From Gemmatimonadota bacterium (GTDB lineage Bacteria > Gemmatimonadota > Gemmatimonadetes > Longimicrobiales > Gaopeijiaceae), in assembly GCA_016873995.1 (NCBI GenBank), contig VGVR01000016.1, positions 1 through 64,000 of the forward strand: a stretch of DNA of 64,000 bases. Direction: 5' to 3'. Shown here piece after piece: positions 43,594-52,029 of this stretch; position 1 is the stretch's first letter; every line of letters begins with the position of its first letter. Below the pieces are notes generated by a model. The model was not told the DNA's origin and made no database searches. It saw only the letters and a list, made by a program, of their open reading frames with translations. A program made the position numbers and the translations under genes.

Positions 43594-44222
43594 TTGGCGT
43601 CCTTCCGGGCCAGGTCGACCGCTCGCCAGCAGTACCACGCCGCCGCACTGCGCCAGGGGCGATAGGCGTCGCCCCGATTTTCGAGCTGCTTCTGGGTCGG
43701 TTGCTTCTTCATGTCATGGATGGTGGCATAGCCCGCGCGCACACCGTAGTCGCCGACGGGCCACACGTCGGGCCGGTGCAGGCGGAACATCAGGTACATG
43801 TGCGCGGTCCAGGGTCCGACGCCTCGCACCATGGTGAGGCGGCGCACCACCTCGTCGTCGCCCTGGTCCCCGAGGTCGTGCACCTCCACCTCTCCGGACT
43901 TCACCTTGGCCGCCAAGTCGCGGATCGCCGCCAGCTTCGCGGCGGAGAGGCCAGCTCCGCGCAGCTTCGTTTCCTGCGTGCGCAGCACCTTGGCTGGAGA
44001 CACGTCGCCGGCCAGCGCATCGATGAAGCGGCCGTGGATGGTCTTCGCCGCGGCTCCCGCCAGCTGCTGGTAGACGATCGCGCGCGCGAGGTAGTAGAAC
44101 GGGGCCTCGGTGTGCATCGGCACACGGATCGCACCTGCACGCTTCACCCACGGCCCGAACGCGGGGTCCTTACCCAGCTTCCGCCGCCCCCCGACCCACA
44201 CCGTCTCGAGTTCAGTGCTCAC
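43590..44222 (-). CDS. DNA-3-methyladenine glycosylase II-type HhH-GPD protein
   Basis: Base-excision repair glycosylase of 210 aa. The helix-hairpin-helix is [18 protein letters not shown] and the catalytic aspartate follows in [13 protein letters not shown], the AlkA arrangement. [19 protein letters not shown] is the conserved N-terminal helix pair. There are no iron-sulfur cysteines. It removes alkylated bases such as 3-methyladenine. The GTG at 44222 has a very strong GGAGGGGG site. Confidence 0.88.
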   Translation of the reverse strand: MSTELETVWVGGRRKLGKDPAFGPWVKRAGAIRVPMHTEAPFYYLARAIVYQQLAGAAAKTIHGRFIDALAGDVSPAKVLRTQETKLRGAGLSAAKLAAIRDLAAKVKSGEVEVHDLGDQGDDEVVRRLTMVRGVGPWTAHMYLMFRLHRPDVWPVGDYGVRAGYATIHDMKKQPTQKQLENRGDAYRPWRSAAAWYCWRAVDLARKDAK

Positions 44223-44345
44223 GCCCCCTCCTCTCCGGGCGTTGAACAGGTCGCGCCGGGTCTTCGGCGTCAAGCCGGCGCGAACTGCGCTTACGACCGA
44301 CCGGACGATCGGGTAACGTTCGACGTCCACCGGCCCGGCGAGAAC

Positions 44346-46220
44346 GTGCGCATCCCGTCCCTGAAAGAGTCTCCGGAGCTCTACGTCGCCGCGCTCGCGA
44401 CCGTGGCGATCGCGCTCCATCTCGTGCTCAGGTTCGCGACCGACGCCGATGCGTTCGCCTACCAGCTTCCCCTGTGGGTGGCGCTCGTGGGGGGTGGCGG
44501 GCCGCTCGTGCTGCAGCTCGTCGGCAAGGCCCTCCGCCGGGAGTTCGGGTCCGACCTCCTGGCCGGCATCTCGATCGTTACCGCCGTCCTTCTCGGCGAG
44601 TATCTGGCTGGCACGCTCGTCGTGCTCATGCTGTCGGGCGGCGAAGCCATCGAGGCGTTCGCGCTCGACCGCGCCTCGTCGGTGCTGCAGGCGCTCGCGG
44701 CGCGCCTGCCTTCTGTCGCGCATCTCAGGCGCGGGGATCGCATCGACGACGTGGCCGTGGCCTCGGTCCGCGTCGGGGATGAGCTGGTCATCTTCCCGCA
44801 CGAGGTGGCGCCCGTCGACGGCGACGTCATCTCGGGAGCGGGCGTCATGGACGAGGCGTACCTCACCGGCGAGCCGTACATGATGGAGAAGGCACCCGGG
44901 TCGTCGGTCATCTCCGGCGCTATCAACGGCGAGACCGCGCTCACCATCCGCGCAACCAGGGTAGCCGAAGAGTCCCGCTACGCGCGCATCATGCAGGTCG
45001 TGCACGAAGCCGAGGTGAACCGGCCACGCATACGCCGGCTGGCCGACCAGCTGGGCGCGCTCTACACGCCGCTCGCCGTGGCGATCGCGATCGTTGCGTG
45101 GCTCGCTTCGGGCGACCCGATCCGATTCCTCGCCGTGCTCGTGATCGCGACTCCCTGCCCACTTCTGATTGCCATCCCGGTCGCGATCATCGGCGCCGTC
45201 TCGAGGGCCGCCCGGCGAGGGATCATCATCCGGAATCCCTCGGTGCTCGAGCAGATCCCACGCGTACGCACGGTGATTCTCGACAAGACCGGCACGCTCA
45301 CGTACGGCCGGCCGTCGCTCACCGAGGAGATCTACGCGCCGCCCTTCGAGCGCAGCGAAGTCCTCCCGCTGGTCGCCGCGCTCGAGCGTTACAGCAAGCA
45401 CCCGCTCGCCGAGGCCGTCGTCGCTGCAGCTCACGATGCGCGCTTTCCGCCGCGAACCGTGGAGGAAGTGCGGGAGCAGCCGGGCACGGGACTCCTCGGC
45501 CGCCTCGACGGACGGTCCGTCGAGGTCACTGGAAGGAGTCAGGCGCTCGCAAGCTGTCGGGTGAGCGAGGGCGTGCTCCCTCCGCACGCCCCCGGCCTCG
45601 AGTGCTTGATCTTCGTCGATGGCAGGTACGCAGCGACCTATCGCTTCCACGATGCACCCCGCGGGGAGAGCGGACCGTTCGTGGCACACCTCGGTCCCAA
45701 GCACGGCGTGGACCGCGTCCTGTTGGTTTCCGGAGATCGCGAGTCCGAGGTGCGCTACCTCGCCGAGCAGGTCGATATCACGGAGATCCACGCAGGCGTA
45801 TCCCCGGAAGGAAAGGTCGACATCGTTCGCGAGGAGACGCGCCGCGCTCCCACGCTTTTCATCGGCGACGGCATCAACGATGCCCCCGCTATGCTCACCG
45901 CCACCGTTGGCGTCGCCTTCGGCGCGGGGGCCGTGACCAGCGAGGCTGCTGGCGCCGTCATCGTCGACACCTCGCTCGCTCGCGTCGACGAGCTCCTGCA
46001 CGTGAGCGCACGCATGCGACGCATCGCACTCCAGAGCGCCATCGGCGGGATGGCGCTCAGCGTTGCAGGGATGTTCGTCGCCGCGTTCGGCTATCTGCCC
46101 CCGGTCGCGGGCGCGCTCGGGCAGGAGATCATCGACCTCATCGTGGTCTTCAACGCCCTACGCGTCTCGGCTCGGCCCCGAACCGTCACCGACTTCGACG
46201 GGTTCAAGCCCGGTAGCTGA
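44346..46220 (+). CDS. P1B-type metal ATPase with TPC motif
   Basis: A 624-aa heavy-metal-transporting ATPase without an N-terminal metal-binding domain. The order of motifs is [14 protein letters not shown] (actuator TGE), [11 protein letters not shown] (transmembrane metal site TPC instead of CPC), DKTGTLTYG (phosphorylated Asp), [10 protein letters not shown] (the HP motif of P1B pumps) and [13 protein letters not shown]. The TPC site argues against a classical Cu or Zn/Cd CPC exporter; the metal is undetermined. The GTG at 44346 is inferred, and longer upstream frame is antisense to the glycosylase gene. Confidence 0.88.
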   Translation: MRIPSLKESPELYVAALATVAIALHLVLRFATDADAFAYQLPLWVALVGGGGPLVLQLVGKALRREFGSDLLAGISIVTAVLLGEYLAGTLVVLMLSGGEAIEAFALDRASSVLQALAARLPSVAHLRRGDRIDDVAVASVRVGDELVIFPHEVAPVDGDVISGAGVMDEAYLTGEPYMMEKAPGSSVISGAINGETALTIRATRVAEESRYARIMQVVHEAEVNRPRIRRLADQLGALYTPLAVAIAIVAWLASGDPIRFLAVLVIATPCPLLIAIPVAIIGAVSRAARRGIIIRNPSVLEQIPRVRTVILDKTGTLTYGRPSLTEEIYAPPFERSEVLPLVAALERYSKHPLAEAVVAAAHDARFPPRTVEEVREQPGTGLLGRLDGRSVEVTGRSQALASCRVSEGVLPPHAPGLECLIFVDGRYAATYRFHDAPRGESGPFVAHLGPKHGVDRVLLVSGDRESEVRYLAEQVDITEIHAGVSPEGKVDIVREETRRAPTLFIGDGINDAPAMLTATVGVAFGAGAVTSEAAGAVIVDTSLARVDELLHVSARMRRIALQSAIGGMALSVAGMFVAAFGYLPPVAGALGQEIIDLIVVFNALRVSARPRTVTDFDGFKPGS

Positions 46221-46232
46221 CGCGGCGTCGGC

Positions 46233-47081
46233 CTACAGCAGGTAGCCGCCGTCCACCGGAATCACGGCGCCCGTCATGTGGCGCGCCGCCTCGGAGCACA
46301 GGAAGAGCACCACGCCGGCTACGTCTTGCGGGTCGCCCAGTCGGCCGAGCGCCGAGTGTTCGCGCGCTTGGTCCAGAACGTCGGGGGAAACCCCCTCGGT
46401 CAGGCGCGTCGTGCGGATGTACCCGGGCGCGACCGCGTTGACGTTGATGTTCATCGGGCCGAGCTCCAGCGCGGAGCTCTTGGTGAAGCCGATCAGGCCC
46501 GCTTTGGAGGCCGAGTAGTTCGAGATACCGAAGACCGTCCGCGTCCCATGCACCGACGCGACGTTCACGATCTTGCCCCACTCCTGTGCACGCATTGTAG
46601 GCGCGACCGCCCGCGTGAAGTAGAAGGCGCCGTCGAGGTTCGTGCGTACGACCGACTCCCACTCGTGGTCTTCCATCTTCCAGAGCGGACGGTCGCGGCT
46701 CACCCCGGCGTTGTTGATGAGAATGTGCAAGCCGCCCATCTCGCGGAGCACCTCACCCACGAACACGCGAACGTCCCGAGAGTCCCGTACGTCGCAGGAG
46801 CGGAAGTAGACCTTGGTCTCGGTCTGGCGCAGCAGCCGCGCCGTCTCGTGGGCGTCGAGGCGCGCCTTCGCGCCCGAGTCGAGGAAGCAGAACGCCACGT
46901 TGCACCCGCAGCGCGCGAGCTCGAGCGCCACCGCGCGCCCGATGCCGCTCGAGCCCCCCGTAACGATGGCCGTGCGGCCACGCAGGCTGGTGGTGTCCAA
47001 GAGCGCCTGCGGCTGAGTTTCCGCGGAAACTCGCTCGAGCAGCGCCGCTACGGCACCTGGGATTCCGCGGTCGTCGGGCAA
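46233..47081 (-). CDS. Short-chain dehydrogenase, FabG-like
   Basis: A 282-aa NAD(P)-dependent oxidoreductase. The cofactor motif is TGGSSGIGRA, followed by NNAGVSRD and the active-site VNVASVHG with YSASKAG (Ser-Tyr-Lys). IPVDGGYLL ends the fold. The form is typical of 3-oxoacyl-ACP reductases, but an N-terminal extension of about 35 residues is unusual. The start is TTG at 47081; a GTG at the VSAETQ position would remove most of the extension. Confidence 0.85.
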   Translation of the reverse strand: MPDDRGIPGAVAALLERVSAETQPQALLDTTSLRGRTAIVTGGSSGIGRAVALELARCGCNVAFCFLDSGAKARLDAHETARLLRQTETKVYFRSCDVRDSRDVRVFVGEVLREMGGLHILINNAGVSRDRPLWKMEDHEWESVVRTNLDGAFYFTRAVAPTMRAQEWGKIVNVASVHGTRTVFGISNYSASKAGLIGFTKSSALELGPMNINVNAVAPGYIRTTRLTEGVSPDVLDQAREHSALGRLGDPQDVAGVVLFLCSEAARHMTGAVIPVDGGYLL

Positions 47082-47099
47082 ACGGTTCGCTCCGTCAGT

Positions 47100-47276
47100 T
47101 CACCGGCGCGAGCCGGGGAACGGCGAGTCCAACTCCAGTCGCAAGACCTCGAGGGCGACCTTGCCATCGTGCTCGAGGGCGTGCGCCGGGTAGATGATGC
47201 CATGCCTCTGCCCGAGCTCGCGCTCGATTCGGTAGCGGTCGGCGAGAGCGGCCGTGAATTGGGCGGGGATCGTCAT
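47100..47276 (-). pseudogene. Relic of a serine/threonine protein kinase N-terminus
   Basis: Fifty-eight codons resemble the start of bacterial Ser/Thr kinases: ALADRYRIERELGQ, then a degraded glycine loop (RHGIIYPAHALEHDGK) and VALEVLRLEL where intact copies have VALKVL. The ATP-binding lysine is replaced by glutamate and the rest of the kinase is missing. The phrase ADRYRIERELG is characteristic of the large kinase family in Gemmatimonadota, which supports the lineage. Confidence 0.7.
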
Positions 47277-47395
47277 GAGGCGCTCATGCGCGAGGAGAGG
47301 CGAATGTGGGGGCGCCGGCCCGCCCCACGCCAGCGAGGGACGTGACGGGGCGCCGCCATCGCCTGTGCCCCACTCTGCGCCGCACTTCCGATCGT

Positions 47396-47424
47396 ATGAG
47401 TGTCTCATGTACTATCATACTATG
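47396..47424. promoter_or_regulatory. Inverted repeats before the ribbon-helix-helix gene
   Basis: ATGAG-TGT-CTCAT (47396-47408) and CATA-C-TATG (47416-47424, covering the start codon) are two short inverted repeats in an AT-rich island just upstream of and over the ATG. Ribbon-helix-helix antitoxins usually bind paired short repeats over their own promoter, so this is the likely operator. Confidence 0.5.
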
Positions 47425-47790
47425 CTCAGAATCACCGCCACGATCCCCGACGACCTGGTCTCAGGCGCCGACGGGCGTGCCGCGCAGCTCGGCCGCTCCC
47501 GTTCTTGGGTGCTGTCCGAGGCCCTGCGTGCGTATCTGGCCTCACCAGCGTCCCCCACGATCCTCCCTCGCGACCGCGAGGACGCGTCGCCCACGCCCGG
47601 ACTCGGTGCGAGTCGCCAAGCTCAGCTCGAGGCAGACCTCCGACTCACCCCCGAGGAGCGCGTGAGGGCAGCGGAGCAGACCCTGCGCGAGGCGCGACGG
47701 CTGGAGCCGCCGTCGGGCCAGCATCGCGTGATCCTCTTCGATTCGTTCGACGACTACCTCGAGTGGGATCGGAGAGATGGGATTCGATGA
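47422..47790 (+). CDS. Ribbon-helix-helix protein, putative antitoxin
   Basis: A 122-aa protein with an N-terminal CopG/Arc-like fold (RITATIPDDLVSGADGRAAQ; SRSWVLSEALRAYL), followed by a linker and a helical C-terminus (LTPEERVRAAEQTLREARRL) that ends in a patch, FDSFDDYLEWDRR, likely to bind the partner. It overlaps the nucleotidyltransferase-like gene by ATGA, which is the antitoxin-toxin order. Confidence 0.8.
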   Translation: MLRITATIPDDLVSGADGRAAQLGRSRSWVLSEALRAYLASPASPTILPRDREDASPTPGLGASRQAQLEADLRLTPEERVRAAEQTLREARRLEPPSGQHRVILFDSFDDYLEWDRRDGIR

Positions 47791-48251
47791 GTGACCGGCA
47801 GTTCGACACGGTGCTCGCCCGGGTGTGCGACCGATTGAACGCGCACGCAGTGGACTACGTCCTGTTCGGCGCGCGAGCCCTGCAGCTGTGGGGCTCCGCA
47901 CGCGCGACGCACGACGTCGACATCCTCATTCCGAAGGATCTGGATAACGCTCGCAGAGCGCTCGCGGCTCTGGGCGAGCTCGGTGCCGGACTCGCGCGCG
48001 AATGGCTGGCGGCCGAAATCGTGGAGAAGCCGATGACCATCATCGGCGACGACCCCCGCGTGGACCTGATGACCGTCGCGTGGTCAGTGCACTACGAGGA
48101 GGCCGCGCGCGACTCCGTACCGTTCCAGCTGGAAGGCGTCACCATCCCCGTCGCCTCGCTCGACCATCTGATCGCGTCGAAACGGACCGGTCGGCTCCAG
48201 GACGCTGCCGACATCGAGGTCCTGCGCGAGATCAAGCGGCTGCGGGGCTAG
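47787..48251 (+). CDS. Nucleotidyltransferase-fold protein, putative toxin (DUF6036-like)
   Basis: A 154-aa protein with the minimal nucleotidyltransferase core: YVLFGARALQLWGSARATHD, then HDVDILIP with the metal-binding aspartates, and DPRVDLMTVAWSV with a further acidic residue. The glycine-arginine (FGARAL) replaces the usual GS, which is seen in some minimal members. Coupled to the ribbon-helix-helix gene. Antitoxin-toxin function is inferred from the arrangement and from the similar pair at 3.3-4.3 kb. Confidence 0.72.
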   Translation: MSDRQFDTVLARVCDRLNAHAVDYVLFGARALQLWGSARATHDVDILIPKDLDNARRALAALGELGAGLAREWLAAEIVEKPMTIIGDDPRVDLMTVAWSVHYEEAARDSVPFQLEGVTIPVASLDHLIASKRTGRLQDAADIEVLREIKRLRG

Positions 48252-48282
48252 CCCCCGCCTCTCGCCGCGCCTGCCCGCCGAA

Positions 48283-48647
48283 TCAGACCGCCGCGAGCGG
48301 CACCAGCTTCGACTTCGGCAGCGCCCGGTCGCGTGTAACTAGCGGCACGCTGTGCACCACGCTCGAGGCTGCGATGAGTCGGTCGGCCGGATCGCCTGTG
48401 AGCCCCAGCTCACAGCTCGTTCGGCAAACCTCGACGCTCAGGGCCAGGTGTGGATGCGTGCGAGCGCACGCGTGACCTCGGGTGCCCGAAGGTCGATCCC
48501 GATCCTACCGAGCTCTCTCAGCTTGCAGATCTCCCAGAGCACGATGGCCGACATGCTCCAGGAGTCGCTCTCGAGGAGTCGCTGTTCTGCGGGCGTCAGT
48601 GCACCGGCGAGTGCGTGCAGGACGACGTGGGTGTCAAGATTGAGCAT
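48283..48647 (-). pseudogene. Frameshifted PIN-domain toxin gene
   Basis: From the ATG at 48647 the frame gives LNLDTHVVLHALAG (first PIN aspartate) and SAIVLWEICKLRELGRI, then stops after RIHTWP at 48438. The reading resumes in the next frame with LSVEVCRTSCEL, GDPADRLIAASSVVH, and VPLVTRDRALPKSKLVPLA, the C-terminal half of a VapC-type PIN nuclease with its remaining acidic residues. One missing C in the CCC run at 48441-48443 explains the break. The domain is otherwise intact, so the loss is recent or a sequencing error. No antitoxin gene is recognised upstream. Confidence 0.8.
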
Positions 48648-48767
48648 CCCACCGAGGGCGGAGTCCAGATGGTGAAGTCCTGGCCCCCAAGATCCAGCCC
48701 GGGCTGGGGCATCACCATGCACAGATGGGACGTCAGCGCCGCGAACGTCCGCCCACCGACACGACCC

Positions 48768-49766
48768 CTACGCCCCCTCCACCACCGAGTGGTCGGTGAC
48801 GAGGAGCACGCCCGAGACGTCCGTCACGCGGGCATGAGCGCCGACGATGGAATCGCGGAGTACAGCCCCCTCGAGCACGGCGCCCGGTCCGACCACCACG
48901 TGCTGGAGCGTGCACCCGTCCGCGACGGTGCCCGCCTCGAGCGTGACGTTCGGGCCGATGCGCCCGCCGCGAACCTTCACGTTCGCCTCGAAGCGAACGG
49001 GCTCGATGATCTCCGTGTCCTCGACGGTGGCCGAGGGATCGACCCCACCGCGCCCTGCCATCAGCAGGTGGTGGTTGGTCTCGAGCAGCGTCTCGGGTTT
49101 ACCTGCATCCCACCAGCCCTCGACTCCGGCCGTCATGATCTTGGAGCCGTGATCGACCATGTACTGGAACGCATCCGTCAGATAGAACTCGCCCGCCGGA
49201 CCCGCCCCCGCGGCCAGCGTGTGCCGCACGCCCTCGAAGAGGAGCTCGTGATCGGCGATGTAGTAGAGCCCGATGTTGGCGAGCTTCGAGACGGGCGTCT
49301 TCGGCTTCTCGACGATCTTCGCCATGGTGCCGTCTGAGTTGGTCACGATCACGCCGTAGCGCTGGTAGTCCTCCACTTCCTTGGCCCAGATGACGCCGGC
49401 GTATCCTTGACCAAGCGAGTCGATGAGCCCGTAGTCCACCTCGAGCACCGCATCGGGAAACGCGATCAGCACCTCTTCGTCGACGAACGGCTCGGCCAGC
49501 GCGATCGCACCCGCCGTGCCGTCCTGCACCTCCTGGAGAACGTAGTGTCCCGCGACCTGCGGGTAGTTGGACCGGATCCATTCCTCGGTCTCCTCGCGCA
49601 GGTGCCCCACGATGAAGACCATCTCCCGAATCCCCAGCGCCAGGAGATCGTCCAGGAGGTAGGCGAGCACGGGTTTGCCCGCGACCTTGAGGAGGGGCTT
49701 GGGTATATGGTGAGTAAGGGGGCGCAGGCGCGTCCCCTTACCGGCCAAGGGCAGCACGGCTTTCAT
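48768..49766 (-). CDS. NDP-sugar pyrophosphorylase
   Basis: A nucleotidyltransferase of 332 aa that makes an NDP-sugar from sugar-1-phosphate. The N-terminal signature is LPLAGKGTRLRPLTHHIPKP, with KPLLKVAGKPVLAY next. GLYYIADHELLFEGV and VEGWWDAGKPETLLE are typical of RmlA-like and Mj-type glucose-1-phosphate thymidylyltransferases, and the C-terminal left-handed beta helix (IIEPVRFEANVKVRGGRIGP) fits the longer two-domain form. It supplies activated sugar to the surface cluster. Confidence 0.9.
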   Translation of the reverse strand: MKAVLPLAGKGTRLRPLTHHIPKPLLKVAGKPVLAYLLDDLLALGIREMVFIVGHLREETEEWIRSNYPQVAGHYVLQEVQDGTAGAIALAEPFVDEEVLIAFPDAVLEVDYGLIDSLGQGYAGVIWAKEVEDYQRYGVIVTNSDGTMAKIVEKPKTPVSKLANIGLYYIADHELLFEGVRHTLAAGAGPAGEFYLTDAFQYMVDHGSKIMTAGVEGWWDAGKPETLLETNHHLLMAGRGGVDPSATVEDTEIIEPVRFEANVKVRGGRIGPNVTLEAGTVADGCTLQHVVVGPGAVLEGAVLRDSIVGAHARVTDVSGVLLVTDHSVVEGA

Positions 49767-49865
49767 TCGATTGCCTGGTTCGGGACGAGGGCGCCACACT
49801 ATAGGGGGAGTGCCCTGGGGCGACCAGCGCGCAACGCTCCATGCCAACGCACAAAGGAAGCCATC

Positions 49866-50654
49866 ATGACGCGAGCTCGAGCGACTCTCATCGCAGCGTG
49901 CGCCCTGGCAGCGTGCGCGAGCTCCCCCGCCACCGCGCGCGACGGCGCCGCGCCGACGATCGGGCCCGTGCCGCCGAACATCTACGAGGTGGCGCCCGAG
50001 CAGATCCCGCCCGAGCCGCAAGCACCTCCGTTCATCGAGGTGAACGGCGCCGCCACCGTCCAGGTGCCCCCAGACCAAGCTCAGGTCTCGTTCGCGGTGG
50101 AGACTCGTGCCGAAGTGGCGGCCGACGCTTCTGCCGCGAATGCCACGGCGATGTCGCGCGTGCTCGCCGCGCTCCGGGGTGCACGCCTTCCGGGTCTCGA
50201 GGTCGAGACGTTCGGCTACTCACTCCAGCCGCAGTATGCGACCGACCCAACACGGGTGAGGTCCATCGCCGGATACGCCGCGTACAACAACGTACGCGCC
50301 ACCATCGACGCGGTGGACCAGGTCGGCCGCCTGATCGACGTCGCGATCGGCGCTGGGGCCAACCAAGTGTCCAGCATCTCGTTCGTCGCCTCCGACACCG
50401 AGCCCGCGCGCGCGCAGGCACTTGCCGAGGCCGTACGAAACGCGCGCTCGCAAGCCGAAGTGATCGCGCGGGAGCTCGGCTACGAGCTGGGTCCACCGCT
50501 TGAGATCCGCGGAGGTGCCGAGCGCCCCATGCCCGTCATGTTCGAGGCGATGCGCGTGCAAGCCGACGTGACCCCCATCGAAGCGGGCGATCAGTCCGTC
50601 AGCGCGAACGTCACCGTGCGCTTCGGGCTCGGGAGAGCGTTGGCATGGCGTTGA
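49866..50654 (+). CDS. SIMPL-domain (DUF541) lipoprotein
   Basis: A 262-aa secreted protein with lipobox LAAC in IAACALAACAS, a Pro-rich linker, and a SIMPL/DUF541 domain: FIEVNGAATVQVPPDQAQVS, FGYSLQPQY, and a helix AQALAEAVRNARSQAEVIAR. SIMPL proteins (BP26, YggE) sit in the periplasm or outer membrane and protect against oxidative stress by unknown means. The last ten bases overlap the next gene. Confidence 0.85.
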   Translation: MTRARATLIAACALAACASSPATARDGAAPTIGPVPPNIYEVAPEQIPPEPQAPPFIEVNGAATVQVPPDQAQVSFAVETRAEVAADASAANATAMSRVLAALRGARLPGLEVETFGYSLQPQYATDPTRVRSIAGYAAYNNVRATIDAVDQVGRLIDVAIGAGANQVSSISFVASDTEPARAQALAEAVRNARSQAEVIARELGYELGPPLEIRGGAERPMPVMFEAMRVQADVTPIEAGDQSVSANVTVRFGLGRALAWR

Positions 50655-51085
50655 GAGGGATCCTGAGAGGTCTGACCGGGCGCGGCGCCGAGACCGATCC
50701 CACGTCGAGAGACACTCGTCTCGTCGGACGCACGTACGCTATTCCGTTCGATACCGTGTGGGGAGCAGCGACTCGGCTGGCCGGGGGCGAGCTGAAGCGC
50801 TGGAACATCCTCAGCGCGGACGACCTCACCGGCGTCATAGCCGCAGGCACGCGTGCGCGCTTCTTCGGTCAGGGAGACCGCGTCAAGATCGAGATCGGGC
50901 TCGACGAGAACGCGCAGACGCGCGTCGACGTGAGCGCCACCTCCCGCTCCGACCGCCCCGACTTCAGGCGCAACCGCCGAGCGATCGGCCGCTTTCTCGC
51001 CAAGCTCGACGAAGCGCTCGGCGCCAAGCCGGAGCAGATCCTCGACGCCACGCGGAAGCCATCATGGATCGAGCCGCGCCAGTGA
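50645..51085 (+). CDS. DUF1499-like protein
   Basis: A 146-aa protein with a DUF1499 pattern: IPFDTVWGAATRL, GTRARFFGQGDRVKIEI and ARVDVSATSRSDRPDFRRNR (the RxGxxDxxxNR region) before a helical end. Function unknown; homologues are often beside lipoproteins. It overlaps the genes on both sides, so the four forward genes at 49.9-53.6 kb appear to form one operon. Confidence 0.65.
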   Translation: MALRGILRGLTGRGAETDPTSRDTRLVGRTYAIPFDTVWGAATRLAGGELKRWNILSADDLTGVIAAGTRARFFGQGDRVKIEIGLDENAQTRVDVSATSRSDRPDFRRNRRAIGRFLAKLDEALGAKPEQILDATRKPSWIEPRQ

Positions 51086-52026
51086 CTCGCCTCGTTCGCG
51101 CGCTCGCTGCTGGCCTGCTCCTGGCTGCGTGCGGAGAGTCGACGCCAGAGCCCCCCCCAGAGCCCTCGCGCAACGGCCGCGACGCTGCAGCGGTGGGCGG
51201 CGAGATCCCGAGCTACGAGCGGAGTTTCGTGTTCGCCGGGTTCGTGGGAGACAGCATCCTGCTCGTGCCTTGGATGATGCGCACCTCGCCCCGCGCAGAC
51301 TCGGTGGTCCGGGAGGCCCACGGATGGCTGGGCCGGCGAGGGACCTGGGATCCATTCTATTCCGAGCAGTGGACGACTGCGGCGACGCGGGCGCCCTCGC
51401 GGATCTTGCCGCACGGCGCCCTCAGGTTGCTCGTGCAGGAGGGCGACGTCATCGACGGCATCGTCTTCGGCGATGGAGAGCGACGTCTGGAGTTGGCGCT
51501 CGGTGAGGTCGCGGCGACCTGGGGAGGACCACGTGGAGAGACGGTCGAGCTCGTCGAGGGTGTCGCGTACCTGGCGAACCAGCGCGTCCAAGGCGTCGTC
51601 GCGCACCTCGCGCGCGCCTCGGCCGGATCCGCTGTCCCTGGCGGCGATTGGGGCCTCCTCCTGTCCGGCGACTCGATGAAGCTAGTGCTGGCCGCGGACA
51701 TCGAGCACGGCGGAGACGCCGAGCCCCGGTACCGCGGCTACGCTGACCTGGGGGGCGAAGAGCGCCTCTCCACCGAAGTGAGCGTCAGCTGGACGACCAC
51801 CGAGGCGTTCCCGCCTGCCCGTCGAGACGTTCCGGTTGCGTGGCGGCTCACGACCCAAGACGGCTCGCTCCGCGGCGACCTGCGCGTGGTGACCTCGCAC
51901 ATCCAGGCCGGAACGGGCCCGGGCCCCCTGCTCCCCGTGCGCGCGCTCTACGAGGTCGCAGGCGAGATCGCGACTCCCGACCGCACGTACAGTGTTCAGG
52001 GGCTCTTCTTGCACGAGAGGCGGTAG
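51064..52026 (+). CDS. Lipoprotein of unknown function
   Basis: A 320-aa lipoprotein: signal peptide with lipobox LAAC (GLLLAACGES), then a Pro-rich linker and a globular domain (FVFAGFVGDSILLVPWMMRT; SRILPHGALRLLVQEGDVID) that ends with IATPDRTYSVQGLFLHERR. No family recognised. It overlaps the DUF1499-like gene by 22 bases in a different frame. Confidence 0.65.
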   Translation: MDRAAPVTRLVRALAAGLLLAACGESTPEPPPEPSRNGRDAAAVGGEIPSYERSFVFAGFVGDSILLVPWMMRTSPRADSVVREAHGWLGRRGTWDPFYSEQWTTAATRAPSRILPHGALRLLVQEGDVIDGIVFGDGERRLELALGEVAATWGGPRGETVELVEGVAYLANQRVQGVVAHLARASAGSAVPGGDWGLLLSGDSMKLVLAADIEHGGDAEPRYRGYADLGGEERLSTEVSVSWTTTEAFPPARRDVPVAWRLTTQDGSLRGDLRVVTSHIQAGTGPGPLLPVRALYEVAGEIATPDRTYSVQGLFLHERR

Positions 52027-52029
52027 ATC

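Noticed and set aside
42244-43665. Forward ORF of 473 codons opposite the membrane protein and O-methyltransferase genes
   Set aside because: It is antisense to genes with clear motifs and starts, and its composition is typical of a shadow frame.
43590-46001. Reverse ORF of 803 codons spanning the glycosylase and the region opposite the metal ATPase
   Set aside because: Only its last 210 codons, from the GTG at 44222, look like a protein; the rest is antisense to the ATPase.
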